Assembly (NCBI RefSeq): GCF_900016645.1
Contig: NZ_CDGJ01000002.1
Strand: one strand, 5' to 3'
DNA from: Acididesulfobacillus acetoxydans
Lineage (GTDB): Bacteria > Bacillota > Desulfitobacteriia > Desulfitobacteriales > Desulfitobacteriaceae
DNA: 64,000 nucleotides
A program made the position numbers and the translations under genes. Below the pieces are notes generated by a model that had not been told where the DNA came from, did no database searches, and worked only from the letters and a program-made list of their open reading frames with translations. Shown here one piece after another: positions 8,215-17,340 of this stretch (within the stretch, counting starts at the first letter, position 1; each line of letters starts with the position of its first letter).

Positions 8215-9132
8215 ATGCAGTACATGACCGTCAAACAGGCGTCGGAGCGGTGGGGAATATCAGACCGCAGGGTTCGCCTACTTTGCGCCGAGGGGCGGAT
8301 AGAGGGCGTCGTTCAGAAGGGGCGTTCCTACCTCATTCCGGAGGACGCGTTAAAGCCGATTGACGGGCGCAGCCTGCGCGGCAAAGATATTCCGGAACAA
8401 TACGCCGGGCTTTTCGTGTCGATTGATGAAATAAAGGCGGAGCTTGACCGCCGCCGTCCGCTGACTGCGGGAGAACTGAAGCGCCTGCAGGACGAATTCC
8501 TCGTGGAATTCACATACAACTCCAACGCCATCGAGGGCAACATGCTCACGCTGCAGGAGACCGCGCTGGCGCTGGAGGGCGTGACAATCGATAAAAAGCC
8601 GCTGAAAGACCATCTGGAAGCGGTGGGGCACCGCGACGCTTTCCTTTATGTGGTTTCTCTCGTCAAGGATAAGGTTCCGATCTCGGAGAGGGTCATCCGC
8701 GAAATCCATTCCCTTGTTTTGATGGACAGACCGGAGGATAAGGGCGTGTACCGGAGAATCCCGGTAAAAATTATGGGCGCACACCGCGAACCGCCGCAGC
8801 CTTATCTTGTCCCGGTTCAGATGGAGCGGCTGGTTTCGGATTTGTCCCACGACAACCGACACACCATAGAAACGGCGGCGATGTTCCACCTGAATTTTGA
8901 GGGAATCCACCCGTTCATCGACGGCAACGGCCGCACCGGGCGGCTGATTCTGAACCTGATGCTGATGCAGGCAGGCTACCCGCCCATCGACGTGAAGTTC
9001 GCGGACAGGAGACAATACTACGCCTGTTTTGACAGCTATTACCGGGATAACGACGCGTCCCCGATGGTGAACATGGCGGGAGAGTATGTAAAGGAAAGGC
9101 TTTCCCAATATTTGCGCTTGCTGCAGGACTAA
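8215..9132 (+). CDS. Fic family protein with N-terminal DNA-binding-like domain
   Basis: This 305-residue protein usually transfers AMP (or another nucleotide moiety) onto target hydroxyls. Residues 1-45 form an excisionase/MerR-like helix-turn-helix (VKQASERWGISDRRVRLLC). The Fic core carries the canonical catalytic motif HPFIDGNGRTGR starting at H232. The auto-inhibitory helix motif SNAIEGN (E107) is on the N-terminal side, so it is a class II, self-inhibited Fic. ATG 8215 is preceded by GGGAGGTGA at 8202-8210. The gene stands alone, with its own promoter and a strong terminator. Function as a stand-alone regulator or toxin-like protein is inferred. Confidence 0.9.
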   Translation: MQYMTVKQASERWGISDRRVRLLCAEGRIEGVVQKGRSYLIPEDALKPIDGRSLRGKDIPEQYAGLFVSIDEIKAELDRRRPLTAGELKRLQDEFLVEFTYNSNAIEGNMLTLQETALALEGVTIDKKPLKDHLEAVGHRDAFLYVVSLVKDKVPISERVIREIHSLVLMDRPEDKGVYRRIPVKIMGAHREPPQPYLVPVQMERLVSDLSHDNRHTIETAAMFHLNFEGIHPFIDGNGRTGRLILNLMLMQAGYPPIDVKFADRRQYYACFDSYYRDNDASPMVNMAGEYVKERLSQYLRLLQD

Positions 9133-9170
9133 AGACGGCCTCGCGGAGAAAAAACCGCGAGGCCGTCTTT
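9131..9170 (+). terminator. Rho-independent terminator after the Fic gene
   Basis: A perfect 16-bp stem (AAAGACGGCCTCGCGG pairing with 9155-9170) has an A-rich 8-base loop and ends in TTT. The A-rich 5' flank makes it potentially bidirectional. Confidence 0.85.
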
Positions 9171-9489
9171 ATGGCTCGGCGCGGCGGATCGCGTCAATGA
9201 AAGGCCGCGGATGTCGCATGAGTATGAGTAACGAAGCCGGTATCAATTATTTGTCTTGGAGGGGTGTTACAATTAAACACAAGGGCTGTGGTGGAGGCGC
9301 AGCCTGTCGGACGCACATGATCGAGGGTAGGCACGCAGCAGGGGGGCGCAGGACTGGTGGTAACCACGAATGGCACGAAGGTCCCAAATTTTCCAGGGTT
9401 ACTGGCAGGAATATTGAGGAGAATGTCGAAAAGCTGAAGAGTCCGGTAGGGGAGAGTTTGGTTCGGAGAAAGAATTTGTTTGCTTCATT
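9171..9489. other. Intergenic region without a supported gene
   Basis: A frame is open from 9197 to 9538, but its composition is unlike a protein, it lacks a ribosome site, and its tail is the helicase scrap described next. Nothing else is recognisable. Confidence 0.4.
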
Positions 9490-9612
9490 GATAACGAGGA
9501 AGAAAGATGTCCTCGATCGGCTGCGGCAACGGAGATAGTGAAGGCGCGTTCGCCCGAGGAGTACAGGGAGCAGGGTGAAAGGCTGGGGGTCTTGAGGAAG
9601 GAGCTCCCATGG
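9490..9612 (+). pseudogene. Internal fragment of a DUF4011-type helicase gene (partial duplicate)
   Basis: The DNA encodes TRKKDVLDRL and, after a frameshift, ARSPEEYREQGERLGVLRKEL. This corresponds to TRKKDVLDQL and RRSPEEYREEGERLARLRTEL in the intact helicase (about 12850-12965). The bases are alignable over about 115 positions with a 3-4 base deletion that breaks the frame. It is a scrap of a second copy of this gene, lying about 1 kb upstream of the intact one. Confidence 0.8.
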
Positions 9613-9633
9613 CAGTGTGAAAAGAGGGTACTT

Positions 9634-10404
9634 ATGAGCATTAAAGTGGAAAAGGATATGAGTCTATTTTACGTTTCATCGCCGAAGGAAAAACAAACTA
9701 TAGCAGATTATTTGAACGAGATCGCGGTTACGTGTCCACTTTTAGGAACAGTGACCATCTCCGATAAGAACTTTGAAATTCTTGAAAAGAAAGCCCTTAA
9801 AGCAATTAAATTTGCCCTTGATTTTAGAGAATTAACCAATTTTGCCCATCTCGTGATATTCCTGACTGTCATTCAGTATGCTAAAAATTGGACGCGTACT
9901 GAAGGTGGCGGGTTCTGGGCCTACATATCCGAGCAAATCGGTTATAAGTATTCGGAGCCGCTTTATGGAATACTGACCCAATCAGTTAAGAAGGCTTGTG
10001 AACACTACAACCGTGCATTCTTTAAAGAAGCAAACGGTGATAACAGCTATTATTCAACTGTGTTGGCACACGCGCTCGCTCCGAGGAAGAGTTTCTTTGC
10101 CTTATGTGACTTTTTGCTTCGCTTTTATAAGAACAATTTGGATTGTTTGGTCTATCCAGATGACCCTGCAATCGATCGTATGACGGAGGTACTTCGCGAC
10201 CGTTGCAAGGGCGCAACGATTGAGCAAGACGATGATATACGGGGAAATGTGAATGGTATCCAAGCGGGGGTACGTGCACTCTTAACGCAGCGCCCAGTCT
10301 ATATGCGAACCTTTTTAACAGGGCTGCTGCGAAAAATTGACAGGCTCCTTTCCGGGGACGAATTGAGTAAGAAATGCATGGTGTCCGGGAGTTCTCGCCC
10401 TTAA
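9634..10404 (+). CDS. Hypothetical protein, possibly truncated
   Basis: I do not recognise this 256-residue protein. It starts at ATG 9634 after AGAGGG. It is predicted largely helical, with a hydrophobic helix around residues 70-90 (NFAHLVIFLTVIQYAKNW). Several lines suggest a regulatory or phage-response protein whose C-terminal part was lost: it begins as an ordinary folded protein, the last residues (MVSGSSRP) look like read-through into unrelated sequence, and the next 200 bases are non-coding. Base composition is more AT-rich than the helicase gene that follows. Function unknown. Confidence 0.55.
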   Translation: MSIKVEKDMSLFYVSSPKEKQTIADYLNEIAVTCPLLGTVTISDKNFEILEKKALKAIKFALDFRELTNFAHLVIFLTVIQYAKNWTRTEGGGFWAYISEQIGYKYSEPLYGILTQSVKKACEHYNRAFFKEANGDNSYYSTVLAHALAPRKSFFALCDFLLRFYKNNLDCLVYPDDPAIDRMTEVLRDRCKGATIEQDDDIRGNVNGIQAGVRALLTQRPVYMRTFLTGLLRKIDRLLSGDELSKKCMVSGSSRP

Positions 10405-10608
10405 GCCCGTCCGTGTTCTCCGATACCGGCTTGGCGACTGACTATCCCGGCCGCCTGGGTGTGCCGGGAGCAACGCCCGGGGGGTCCGTACCGTCTGTTT
10501 CACCCGGAGGGAAGGGTGGAGCCTCGGTAAGCCTATTGGCGAGGTTCGGCCACAATTCCTCCGACAGTCGGTATCAATATTCTGGCGTTTGAAAGGGATG
10601 AACGCGTT

Positions 10609-13600
10609 ATGCCTGCCGAAGCAAAACTCATGCTCACTTGCACATACAGTTCCGTTGTTAACTACGCAATGCAGCAGAACCATGTGCCGATCATCCGCGA
10701 GCTTGTTGTCACTAATAATATGGCTCATGATCTGAGTAACGTTGCCTTTAGGTTTTCTGCTGCGCCGGAGTTTGCCTTTCCGTTTGAAAAAAGGGTAGCT
10801 GTTTTGCCGCCTGACCAACCGGTTAATGTGGGGTTAATCGATTTGCAGCTTTCCCCCGCCTACTTGGCCGCCCTGACGGAACGATTGTCAGGAACGCTTC
10901 TCATATCCGCGTTCTGCGGCGATGAGGTGCTGCATAGCGAAACGTTGAGCATTGACGTGCTTGCCTTTGACGAGTGGGGCGGGTATCCGTTTATGCCGGA
11001 GATGCTGGCGGCCTTTGTCACACCGAATCACCCGCTGATTTCCAGGCTCACTGCGGCAGCGTCCCGAGTACTGAAACGATGGAGCGGAAATTCTGCCTTA
11101 GACGGTTATCTAAGTAAGGATCCCAGCCGTGTCAAGCTGCAGGTCGCCGCTATCTATGCGGCCGTGCAGGCTGAGAACATTATCTACTGCGTGCCTCCGG
11201 CCAGTTTTGAAAGACAAGGTCAGCGGATTCGGCTCTGCGATACCGTCTTGGCGCAAAAACTGGGAACCTGTCTGGATTTGACTTTGCTTTACGCTTCCTG
11301 CCTAGAGGCGATTGGACTGAACCCGTTAATTGTTATTCTCGAGGGCCATGCCTTTGTCGCTGCCTGGCTGGTCGATGACTGCTTTCCCGAAGCGGTTCAA
11401 GATGATCCGTCTCTTTTAACGAAAAGACTGGCCGACGGTATCAACCAGATATGCGTGGTCGAGACGACAGCCTGTACGGAGGGTAAGACTATTGGCTATA
11501 TGGAGGCCCAAAGGCTTGGAGTAGCCCACTTGTCCGGGGATAAAGAATTTGTTTGTCTCATTGACATTAAGCGCACCAGGGCCGGCGGTATCAGGCCTTT
11601 GCCCATGAGGGTTTTAACTGCGGAAGGCTGGGAGGTCGAGGCGGGAGAGCGGGGTCAGCGCGCTTTAACCGAAGCTCCGACCGGCCTCCATACCGCCCTT
11701 GTTCCGGATGAGATTGTTCAGGCCGGGACCACTCCTCTGACGCGCCAACAGCAGTGGGAACGTAAGTTGCTCGACTTGAGTCTGAGAAACACCTTGCTCA
11801 ATTTCCGGGTCACCGCCGGCACAATCCGTTTGTTAGCGCTAAACCTGGGAAGGCTGGAGGACTCCTTAGCCCAGGGGAGTGAGTTTCAGATTCTTGAGAA
11901 ACCCACTGATTGGGACAACACCGCGAGAGACGCACGGGTATTTGAGATTCGGAATCAACTCGACCCGATGCAACAATTGTTGGAATTCGAGTTTCAGCAG
12001 AAGCGGCTGAGAACACCGTTAAGCGAGGTGGAGTTGACAAGAAGCGTTACCAACCTTTATCGCTCCGCCAGGACAGCTCTGGAGGAGAACGGCGTCAGTA
12101 CGCTCTATCTTGCTTTGGGTTTCCTGAAGTGGTATGAGGCGCCGGCCAGCCAACAGGTGCGATACGCTCCGCTTGTGCTTGTGCCGGTCGAGATAGCGCG
12201 AAAATCCGCCAAGCGCGGATATGTTGTCAGAAGCCGGGATGAAGAGACTCAGATGAACATAACCCTACTCGAAATGCTGAGACAGGACTTTGAACTGGTG
12301 ATCGGAGGCCTTGATCCCCTGCCCACGGATGAACACGGGGTCGATTTACGACGCATTCTTACCATTGTTCGTAAGGCCGTTATGCATATGCCGAGGTGGG
12401 ATGTGAGCGAGGAAGCCTTTTTAGGCATTTTTTCCTTTAGCCAATTCATCATGTGGAACGATATCCGGAACCGGAGTGAGGATTTGGCTAAGAACAAAAT
12501 TGTGGCCAGCTTGATGTCGGGCAAGTTGGAATGGCTCCCTGAAGGCATCACCGCTGCAGAAGCAGACCTCGATGAAACTTATCCGCCGGGTCATGTCTTC
12601 CTGCCGGTCAGCGCCGATGCGTCTCAGCTCTGCGCTATTACGGCGGCCTCTGAGGGGAAGAGTTTTGTTCTGCACGGACCGCCGGGTACAGGCAAATCGC
12701 AGACCATCACGAACATCATCGCTAATGCTTTGGCCCAAGGCAAGACCGTCTTGTTTGTGGCGGAAAAGATGGCAGCCCTCTCAGTCGTGCAAAAACGGCT
12801 GGAAGCTATCGGCTTGGGCCCGTTCTGTTTGGAAGTGCATTCCAACAAGACGAGAAAAAAGGATGTGCTAGACCAACTTGGGGCGGCTGCAGAGACCGTG
12901 AAGAGACGTTCCCCGGAGGAGTATCGGGAAGAGGGGGAGAGGCTGGCGAGACTGAGAACGGAACTCAACGGCTATGTTCAAGCCCTTCATACAAGGTACC
13001 CCTTCGATATTACGCTCTACGATGCCATCGCGCGATTCAGTCATGTATCACGAGCGCAAGATGGAGTGAAATTTGATCAGGGAGTCTTTGCCACCCTGTC
13101 ACACCGGGAGTTGAACGGCTGGATGGACCTGGCCAAGGAACTGGCCGTGGCCGGTGCGGAAACCGGGCATCCGCATAACCACCCCTTGCGTGAAATCTGT
13201 TTGACCGCTTATTCCCAGAGTGTGAAGGCATCCGCGCAGCAATTGTTGGAGGAATATGCGGACGTGATCCGGGAGTGTGCCGCACTCGCCGGCGAAATCA
13301 GCCGCAGGTTAGACTTCCCTGACTTGCTTACTTCGCCGCTGCAGGTCAAAGCGCTGGCCGAGGTGAGCGGGCTGGTACCCGAATTGGCCGGCGTTCCGGT
13401 CTCAATGCTGAAAATGGATGAGGTGGATGGCAAGGTTGCCCGAATTAAAGACGTCCTTCAACACGGCGAACGCTATAGGAACCTTCACCAACAAATATCG
13501 GGAATATATCGGGAAAGCGTCTGGGACATCGACGTCCAGGCCATGTCGGCGGAGTGGCAGAAGGCAGGCCTACGTTGGTTTCTGCCGCAAGCTTGGGAGC

Positions 13601-16581
13601 GGAATCACATTAAGAAGGCGCTGCGTCAGTTGGCCTTGAGTAAAAAAGGAGTTTCCAAAGAGGAAATCCCCGCTCATTTAGAGCTTATCTCAGAGGCTAA
13701 GAAGGAAAGGGAAGGAATGGAAAGCCGCCTGCCTGAGGTTTTGCCTTGTCTGGGCGTCTTGTGGCAAGATCTGCAAACAGATTGGCAGCAGGTCGAGCGG
13801 AAGGCTCTGGCGGTGGCTGAACTGGAGCGAAATTTAGCGATTTATACAAACAGGGCAGAGGCAGGGCAGATTCGCTGCCGGTTTGCGGATGTTATCTCTG
13901 AAGCGGGGCTCGACTTAAAGATGTTCGATCAGTTTCAGGCTGCTTCCCGTCGTCTGTTTTCGCTCCAAGGCGAGGTGAGCCGCCTGCTGGGAATTGAAAT
14001 GGACGCAATTCGGCACGAGGGCGTGAATTGGCTCGGCCTTCTCGGACAGAAGACGTCTTCCTGGCTGAGTGGACTTGAGGGACTGCGAGCTTGGTGTACC
14101 TGGCTCAACGTGCGGCGCAAGGCCTGCGAGGCAGGGCCCGGGCTGACCTCACTCGTGGAGGAATACGAGTCCGGCCGGCTGGCAAACGACGAGGTGGCTG
14201 CGGCTTTTGAAAAAGGACTGTACAGAGCCTGCGCAGAATTTATCATTTCCCGCGAACCGGCGCTTAACTCTTTCTCCGGGCAACTGTTTGAAGAGAAAAT
14301 CCGTCGCTTCAGAGAGACTGACACCGCTTTCGAAGAATTGACCCGCCGTGAGATCTATGCCCGTCTGGCGGCCAGGATACCTGATTTTCTTGTCGAAGCC
14401 TCGAAAAATTCGGAACTCGGTATCCTGCGCAGGGCCATCAAGAGCAACGGCAGGGGACTTTCTTTGCGCATGCTGTTTGAGCAGATCCCGGGCCTTTTGC
14501 CCCGTTTATGTCCCTGTCTGCTCATGAGTCCTATGTCCGTGGCCCAATATCTCGACCCAAAACACACGCCATTCGATTTGGTGGTGTTTGACGAGGCTTC
14601 CCAAATGCCGACCTGTGAGGCGGTAGGTGCTTTGGCGAGAGGGAAAAACGCGGTCATTGTTGGTGATCCTAAGCAACTGCCGCCGACCAGTTTCTTTACT
14701 TCCAACCGGATGGTAGATGAGGACATTCTCGCTTCAGGTGACCTTGAGAGTATTCTTGACGATTGTTTGGCGCTGGCCATACCGGAAGCCCATCTCTCAT
14801 GGCACTACCGCAGTCAGCACGAAAGCCTGATTGCTTTCAGCAACCGGCGCTATTACGAAAATAAGCTGTTTACCTTTCCGTCGCCCCATGATCTTGTTTC
14901 CAAGGTCAGCCTGCGCTTGGTCGAGGGCTTTTATGATCGAGGTAAAACGAAACACAATAAGGCGGAAGCAAAGGCTGTCGTGGACGAGATTGTGCGTCGG
15001 CTTACAGATCCCGGGGTGTGTGGGCAGAGTATCGGCGTTGTCACCTTTAGTTCGGTCCAGCAGAATCTCATCGAGGACCTGCTGCAGGACGCCTTGAGCG
15101 CTGATCCGGCTCTGGAAGGGCACGCCCTCGCTGAGGAACCTATCTTCATCAAAAACCTGGAGAATGTGCAGGGCGATGAACGGGATGTGATCCTCTTTTC
15201 CGTCGGCTACGGGCCGGACGAAAAGGGCAGACTGAGTCTGAACTTCGGTCCCTTAAACCGGGATGGCGGCTGGCGCCGTTTGAATGTTGCCGTGTCGAGG
15301 GCGCGCTCTGAGATGGTGGTTTACTCCACCATCCGGCCGGAGCAGTTAGATATCAGCCGGACGGGCGCCCAAGGAGTGGCCGACTTAAAGGCGTTTCTTG
15401 AGTTTGCGCAGAAGGGAAAGGCGGCTTTAGTCGTGCCGGCTGACGAGTTAGAGGCCGGTCCGAGCGGATCAAAGGCCGCTGCGCTGGGAATCAGCGATCT
15501 CATCGCCTCTGAGCTCAGGGAACACGGATACACCGCCAAGCTGGATATCGGAAGTTCCGCTTATCGCCTTGATTTGGCGGTCGTTCACCCGGAAAAGCCG
15601 TCAGAGTATCTTTTGGGTATTGTCACAGACGGAAGATCCTACCGCAGTGCCAGGACCGCCCGCGACCGCGAGTTACTGCAGGAAAATGTCTTAAGGCGGT
15701 TGGGCTGGAACATTCACAAGGTATGGGCGGTGGACTGGTGGGAAAGCCCGGAGAAAGAGATGAAGAAAATCCTTTCTGTCATCGAGGGACTCCTGGAGAA
15801 GGGACATCCGGGTGACTCGGATCACCGGGATGAACTTTCGCCTGCCAAAACGAAACCGTTTTTCTCTTCTGGTCAGAATAGGGGTGAAAGCGACGGTCGG
15901 TTTGAGAAACAGCCTGCAAGGGTTGCGATGGAAGAGGAGGGGGCAGGGCACAAGACGGCCGGCTCGGTCTCAACAATTCCGACAGCAAAAGTGGCTGCGC
16001 AGATGGCGACCCGAGTCAACCCGTACCAGAGGGATTACGTCATTGCCGTGTTGCCGCGGCACGAGCTATCGGCGACTGAATTCTGTCTGCCGGAAAACGC
16101 GAGGGAAATTATGCAAGCCATCGCGGAGGTCATACGGGTTGAGGCTCCCATAAGCAAAAGCCTCCTTTGTAAGAGGGTTCTGCAGTCATTTGGTATTGCC
16201 CGGACGGGGGCTCGCTTAGAAAGACAGTTCAGTCATTTGTTCCTCAAGCTTAAGCCGAGCAAAACGAAAAAGGGACAGAACACATTTTTCTGGCGGCAGG
16301 AACAGGCCCCGCAAAGCCTGGATTTCTACAGGGTTGCGCAGAACGAAAACGCGCGGCGGAGTGCGGAGGACCTCGCCCCGGAGGAAACTGCCTGCGCTGT
16401 CAGATATGTGCTCATGACCGAAATCGGACTTCCGCGGGAGGAACTGATCCGGGAGACCGCTAGGATTCTGGGTTATCACCGCTTGGGCAGAGATGTCGAG
16501 CTTGCCATGAAAGCCGGCCTGGAGGCAGCCGTTAAACGGGGCTGGGCGGAAACAGAGGGTGACAGGGTGAATATTCGTTAG
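10609..16581 (+). CDS. DUF4011-domain superfamily I helicase, 1990 residues
   Basis: This is a very large helicase of the DUF4011/DUF3320 type. In order: an N-terminal region (1-370) with a transglutaminase-like segment (LGTCLDLTLLYASCLEAIGL); the DUF4011 region (about 380-690); Walker A GPPGTGKS at residues 690-697; a long helical insert; Walker B VVFDEAS (D1328, E1329) and GDPKQLPPTSFF; motif VI LNVAVSRARSE; a C-terminal REase-like domain (LDIGSSAYRLDLAVVHP); and a winged-helix DUF3320 tail. Such proteins recur in defence islands and probably unwind or degrade foreign nucleic acid. ATG 10609 has GAAAGGGA 10 bases upstream. It is intact, unlike the scrap at 9490-9612. Confidence 0.88.
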   Translation: MPAEAKLMLTCTYSSVVNYAMQQNHVPIIRELVVTNNMAHDLSNVAFRFSAAPEFAFPFEKRVAVLPPDQPVNVGLIDLQLSPAYLAALTERLSGTLLISAFCGDEVLHSETLSIDVLAFDEWGGYPFMPEMLAAFVTPNHPLISRLTAAASRVLKRWSGNSALDGYLSKDPSRVKLQVAAIYAAVQAENIIYCVPPASFERQGQRIRLCDTVLAQKLGTCLDLTLLYASCLEAIGLNPLIVILEGHAFVAAWLVDDCFPEAVQDDPSLLTKRLADGINQICVVETTACTEGKTIGYMEAQRLGVAHLSGDKEFVCLIDIKRTRAGGIRPLPMRVLTAEGWEVEAGERGQRALTEAPTGLHTALVPDEIVQAGTTPLTRQQQWERKLLDLSLRNTLLNFRVTAGTIRLLALNLGRLEDSLAQGSEFQILEKPTDWDNTARDARVFEIRNQLDPMQQLLEFEFQQKRLRTPLSEVELTRSVTNLYRSARTALEENGVSTLYLALGFLKWYEAPASQQVRYAPLVLVPVEIARKSAKRGYVVRSRDEETQMNITLLEMLRQDFELVIGGLDPLPTDEHGVDLRRILTIVRKAVMHMPRWDVSEEAFLGIFSFSQFIMWNDIRNRSEDLAKNKIVASLMSGKLEWLPEGITAAEADLDETYPPGHVFLPVSADASQLCAITAASEGKSFVLHGPPGTGKSQTITNIIANALAQGKTVLFVAEKMAALSVVQKRLEAIGLGPFCLEVHSNKTRKKDVLDQLGAAAETVKRRSPEEYREEGERLARLRTELNGYVQALHTRYPFDITLYDAIARFSHVSRAQDGVKFDQGVFATLSHRELNGWMDLAKELAVAGAETGHPHNHPLREICLTAYSQSVKASAQQLLEEYADVIRECAALAGEISRRLDFPDLLTSPLQVKALAEVSGLVPELAGVPVSMLKMDEVDGKVARIKDVLQHGERYRNLHQQISGIYRESVWDIDVQAMSAEWQKAGLRWFLPQAWERNHIKKALRQLALSKKGVSKEEIPAHLELISEAKKEREGMESRLPEVLPCLGVLWQDLQTDWQQVERKALAVAELERNLAIYTNRAEAGQIRCRFADVISEAGLDLKMFDQFQAASRRLFSLQGEVSRLLGIEMDAIRHEGVNWLGLLGQKTSSWLSGLEGLRAWCTWLNVRRKACEAGPGLTSLVEEYESGRLANDEVAAAFEKGLYRACAEFIISREPALNSFSGQLFEEKIRRFRETDTAFEELTRREIYARLAARIPDFLVEASKNSELGILRRAIKSNGRGLSLRMLFEQIPGLLPRLCPCLLMSPMSVAQYLDPKHTPFDLVVFDEASQMPTCEAVGALARGKNAVIVGDPKQLPPTSFFTSNRMVDEDILASGDLESILDDCLALAIPEAHLSWHYRSQHESLIAFSNRRYYENKLFTFPSPHDLVSKVSLRLVEGFYDRGKTKHNKAEAKAVVDEIVRRLTDPGVCGQSIGVVTFSSVQQNLIEDLLQDALSADPALEGHALAEEPIFIKNLENVQGDERDVILFSVGYGPDEKGRLSLNFGPLNRDGGWRRLNVAVSRARSEMVVYSTIRPEQLDISRTGAQGVADLKAFLEFAQKGKAALVVPADELEAGPSGSKAAALGISDLIASELREHGYTAKLDIGSSAYRLDLAVVHPEKPSEYLLGIVTDGRSYRSARTARDRELLQENVLRRLGWNIHKVWAVDWWESPEKEMKKILSVIEGLLEKGHPGDSDHRDELSPAKTKPFFSSGQNRGESDGRFEKQPARVAMEEEGAGHKTAGSVSTIPTAKVAAQMATRVNPYQRDYVIAVLPRHELSATEFCLPENAREIMQAIAEVIRVEAPISKSLLCKRVLQSFGIARTGARLERQFSHLFLKLKPSKTKKGQNTFFWRQEQAPQSLDFYRVAQNENARRSAEDLAPEETACAVRYVLMTEIGLPREELIRETARILGYHRLGRDVELAMKAGLEAAVKRGWAETEGDRVNIR

Positions 16582-16611
16582 GCTCGTTTAACCTTACAGG
16601 GAGGCGGTGTT

Positions 16612-17340
16612 ATGCCGATTAAAATTGCCATCTGCGACGACACGGCGGAGGATATCGTCCGGTTGTCAGGCGATCTCTCTACATACGACCCTTCCTTTGA
16701 GATTGTCACCTATACCAACGGGGAGACGCTGATCGAGGAATTTCTGGATTCCGGCTCCTCCGCCGATATCCTTTTTCTGGACATCTATATGCCCGGAATC
16801 GACGGTATAAAGACAGCGCAGAGTTTACGCGGCAAGAGAAAGGATCTCAAAATCATTTTCGTTTCGTCGAGCCAGGAGCACTATCCACAGGCCTACGAGG
16901 TATTCGCCTTTAATTATCTCCTGAAACCATTCGACAGAAAACGCTTGTACAGCGTGCTGGAGCGCGCCATCGACGAGATCAAGAGAGAACACAGCCATAA
17001 AATCAGCTTCAGCTACAAATCGGCCCTGTACAGTGTGGATTGCCGCGATATCCTGTATCTAGAAAGCCGGGACAAACTCCTACTGTTCCACTTGGCCGAC
17101 GGAAGTACTTCGCGCTGCTACGGGAAACTGGACGAGATTGCCCAAGAGCTGCCGATGCACTCCTTCATCCGCTGCCACCAGAGCTTTATCGTCAATACTT
17201 CTTACGTTACGGAAATGGCGGAAAATCACTTCCGCCTCGGACAGGTTGTGATCGGCATTTCCAAAAAGTATTTGAAGCCCGCCAAAGATCAATATTACGC
17301 CTACTTATTTTCGCATATGGGCAGAGCATCATTGGGATGA
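16612..17340 (+). CDS. LytTR-family response regulator
   Basis: This 242-residue protein has a CheY-like receiver domain, with acidic pocket CDDTAED near residue 8, phosphoacceptor D57 in FLDIYMPG and K in the YLLKPFD loop. A LytTR DNA-binding domain follows (about 135-235), with DILYLESRDKLLLFH and SFIRCHQSFIVN. LytTR regulators bind paired direct repeats and control secreted factors, competence or cell-envelope genes. GGGAGGCGG precedes ATG 16612. The stop overlaps the start of the histidine kinase (ATGA), so the two form an operon and a two-component pair. Confidence 0.92.
   Translation: MPIKIAICDDTAEDIVRLSGDLSTYDPSFEIVTYTNGETLIEEFLDSGSSADILFLDIYMPGIDGIKTAQSLRGKRKDLKIIFVSSSQEHYPQAYEVFAFNYLLKPFDRKRLYSVLERAIDEIKREHSHKISFSYKSALYSVDCRDILYLESRDKLLLFHLADGSTSRCYGKLDEIAQELPMHSFIRCHQSFIVNTSYVTEMAENHFRLGQVVIGISKKYLKPAKDQYYAYLFSHMGRASLG

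Noticed and set aside
8350..9108. 252-codon minus-strand frame opposite the Fic gene
   Set aside because: Shadow of the Fic coding sequence; the plus strand has the Fic motif and a ribosome site.
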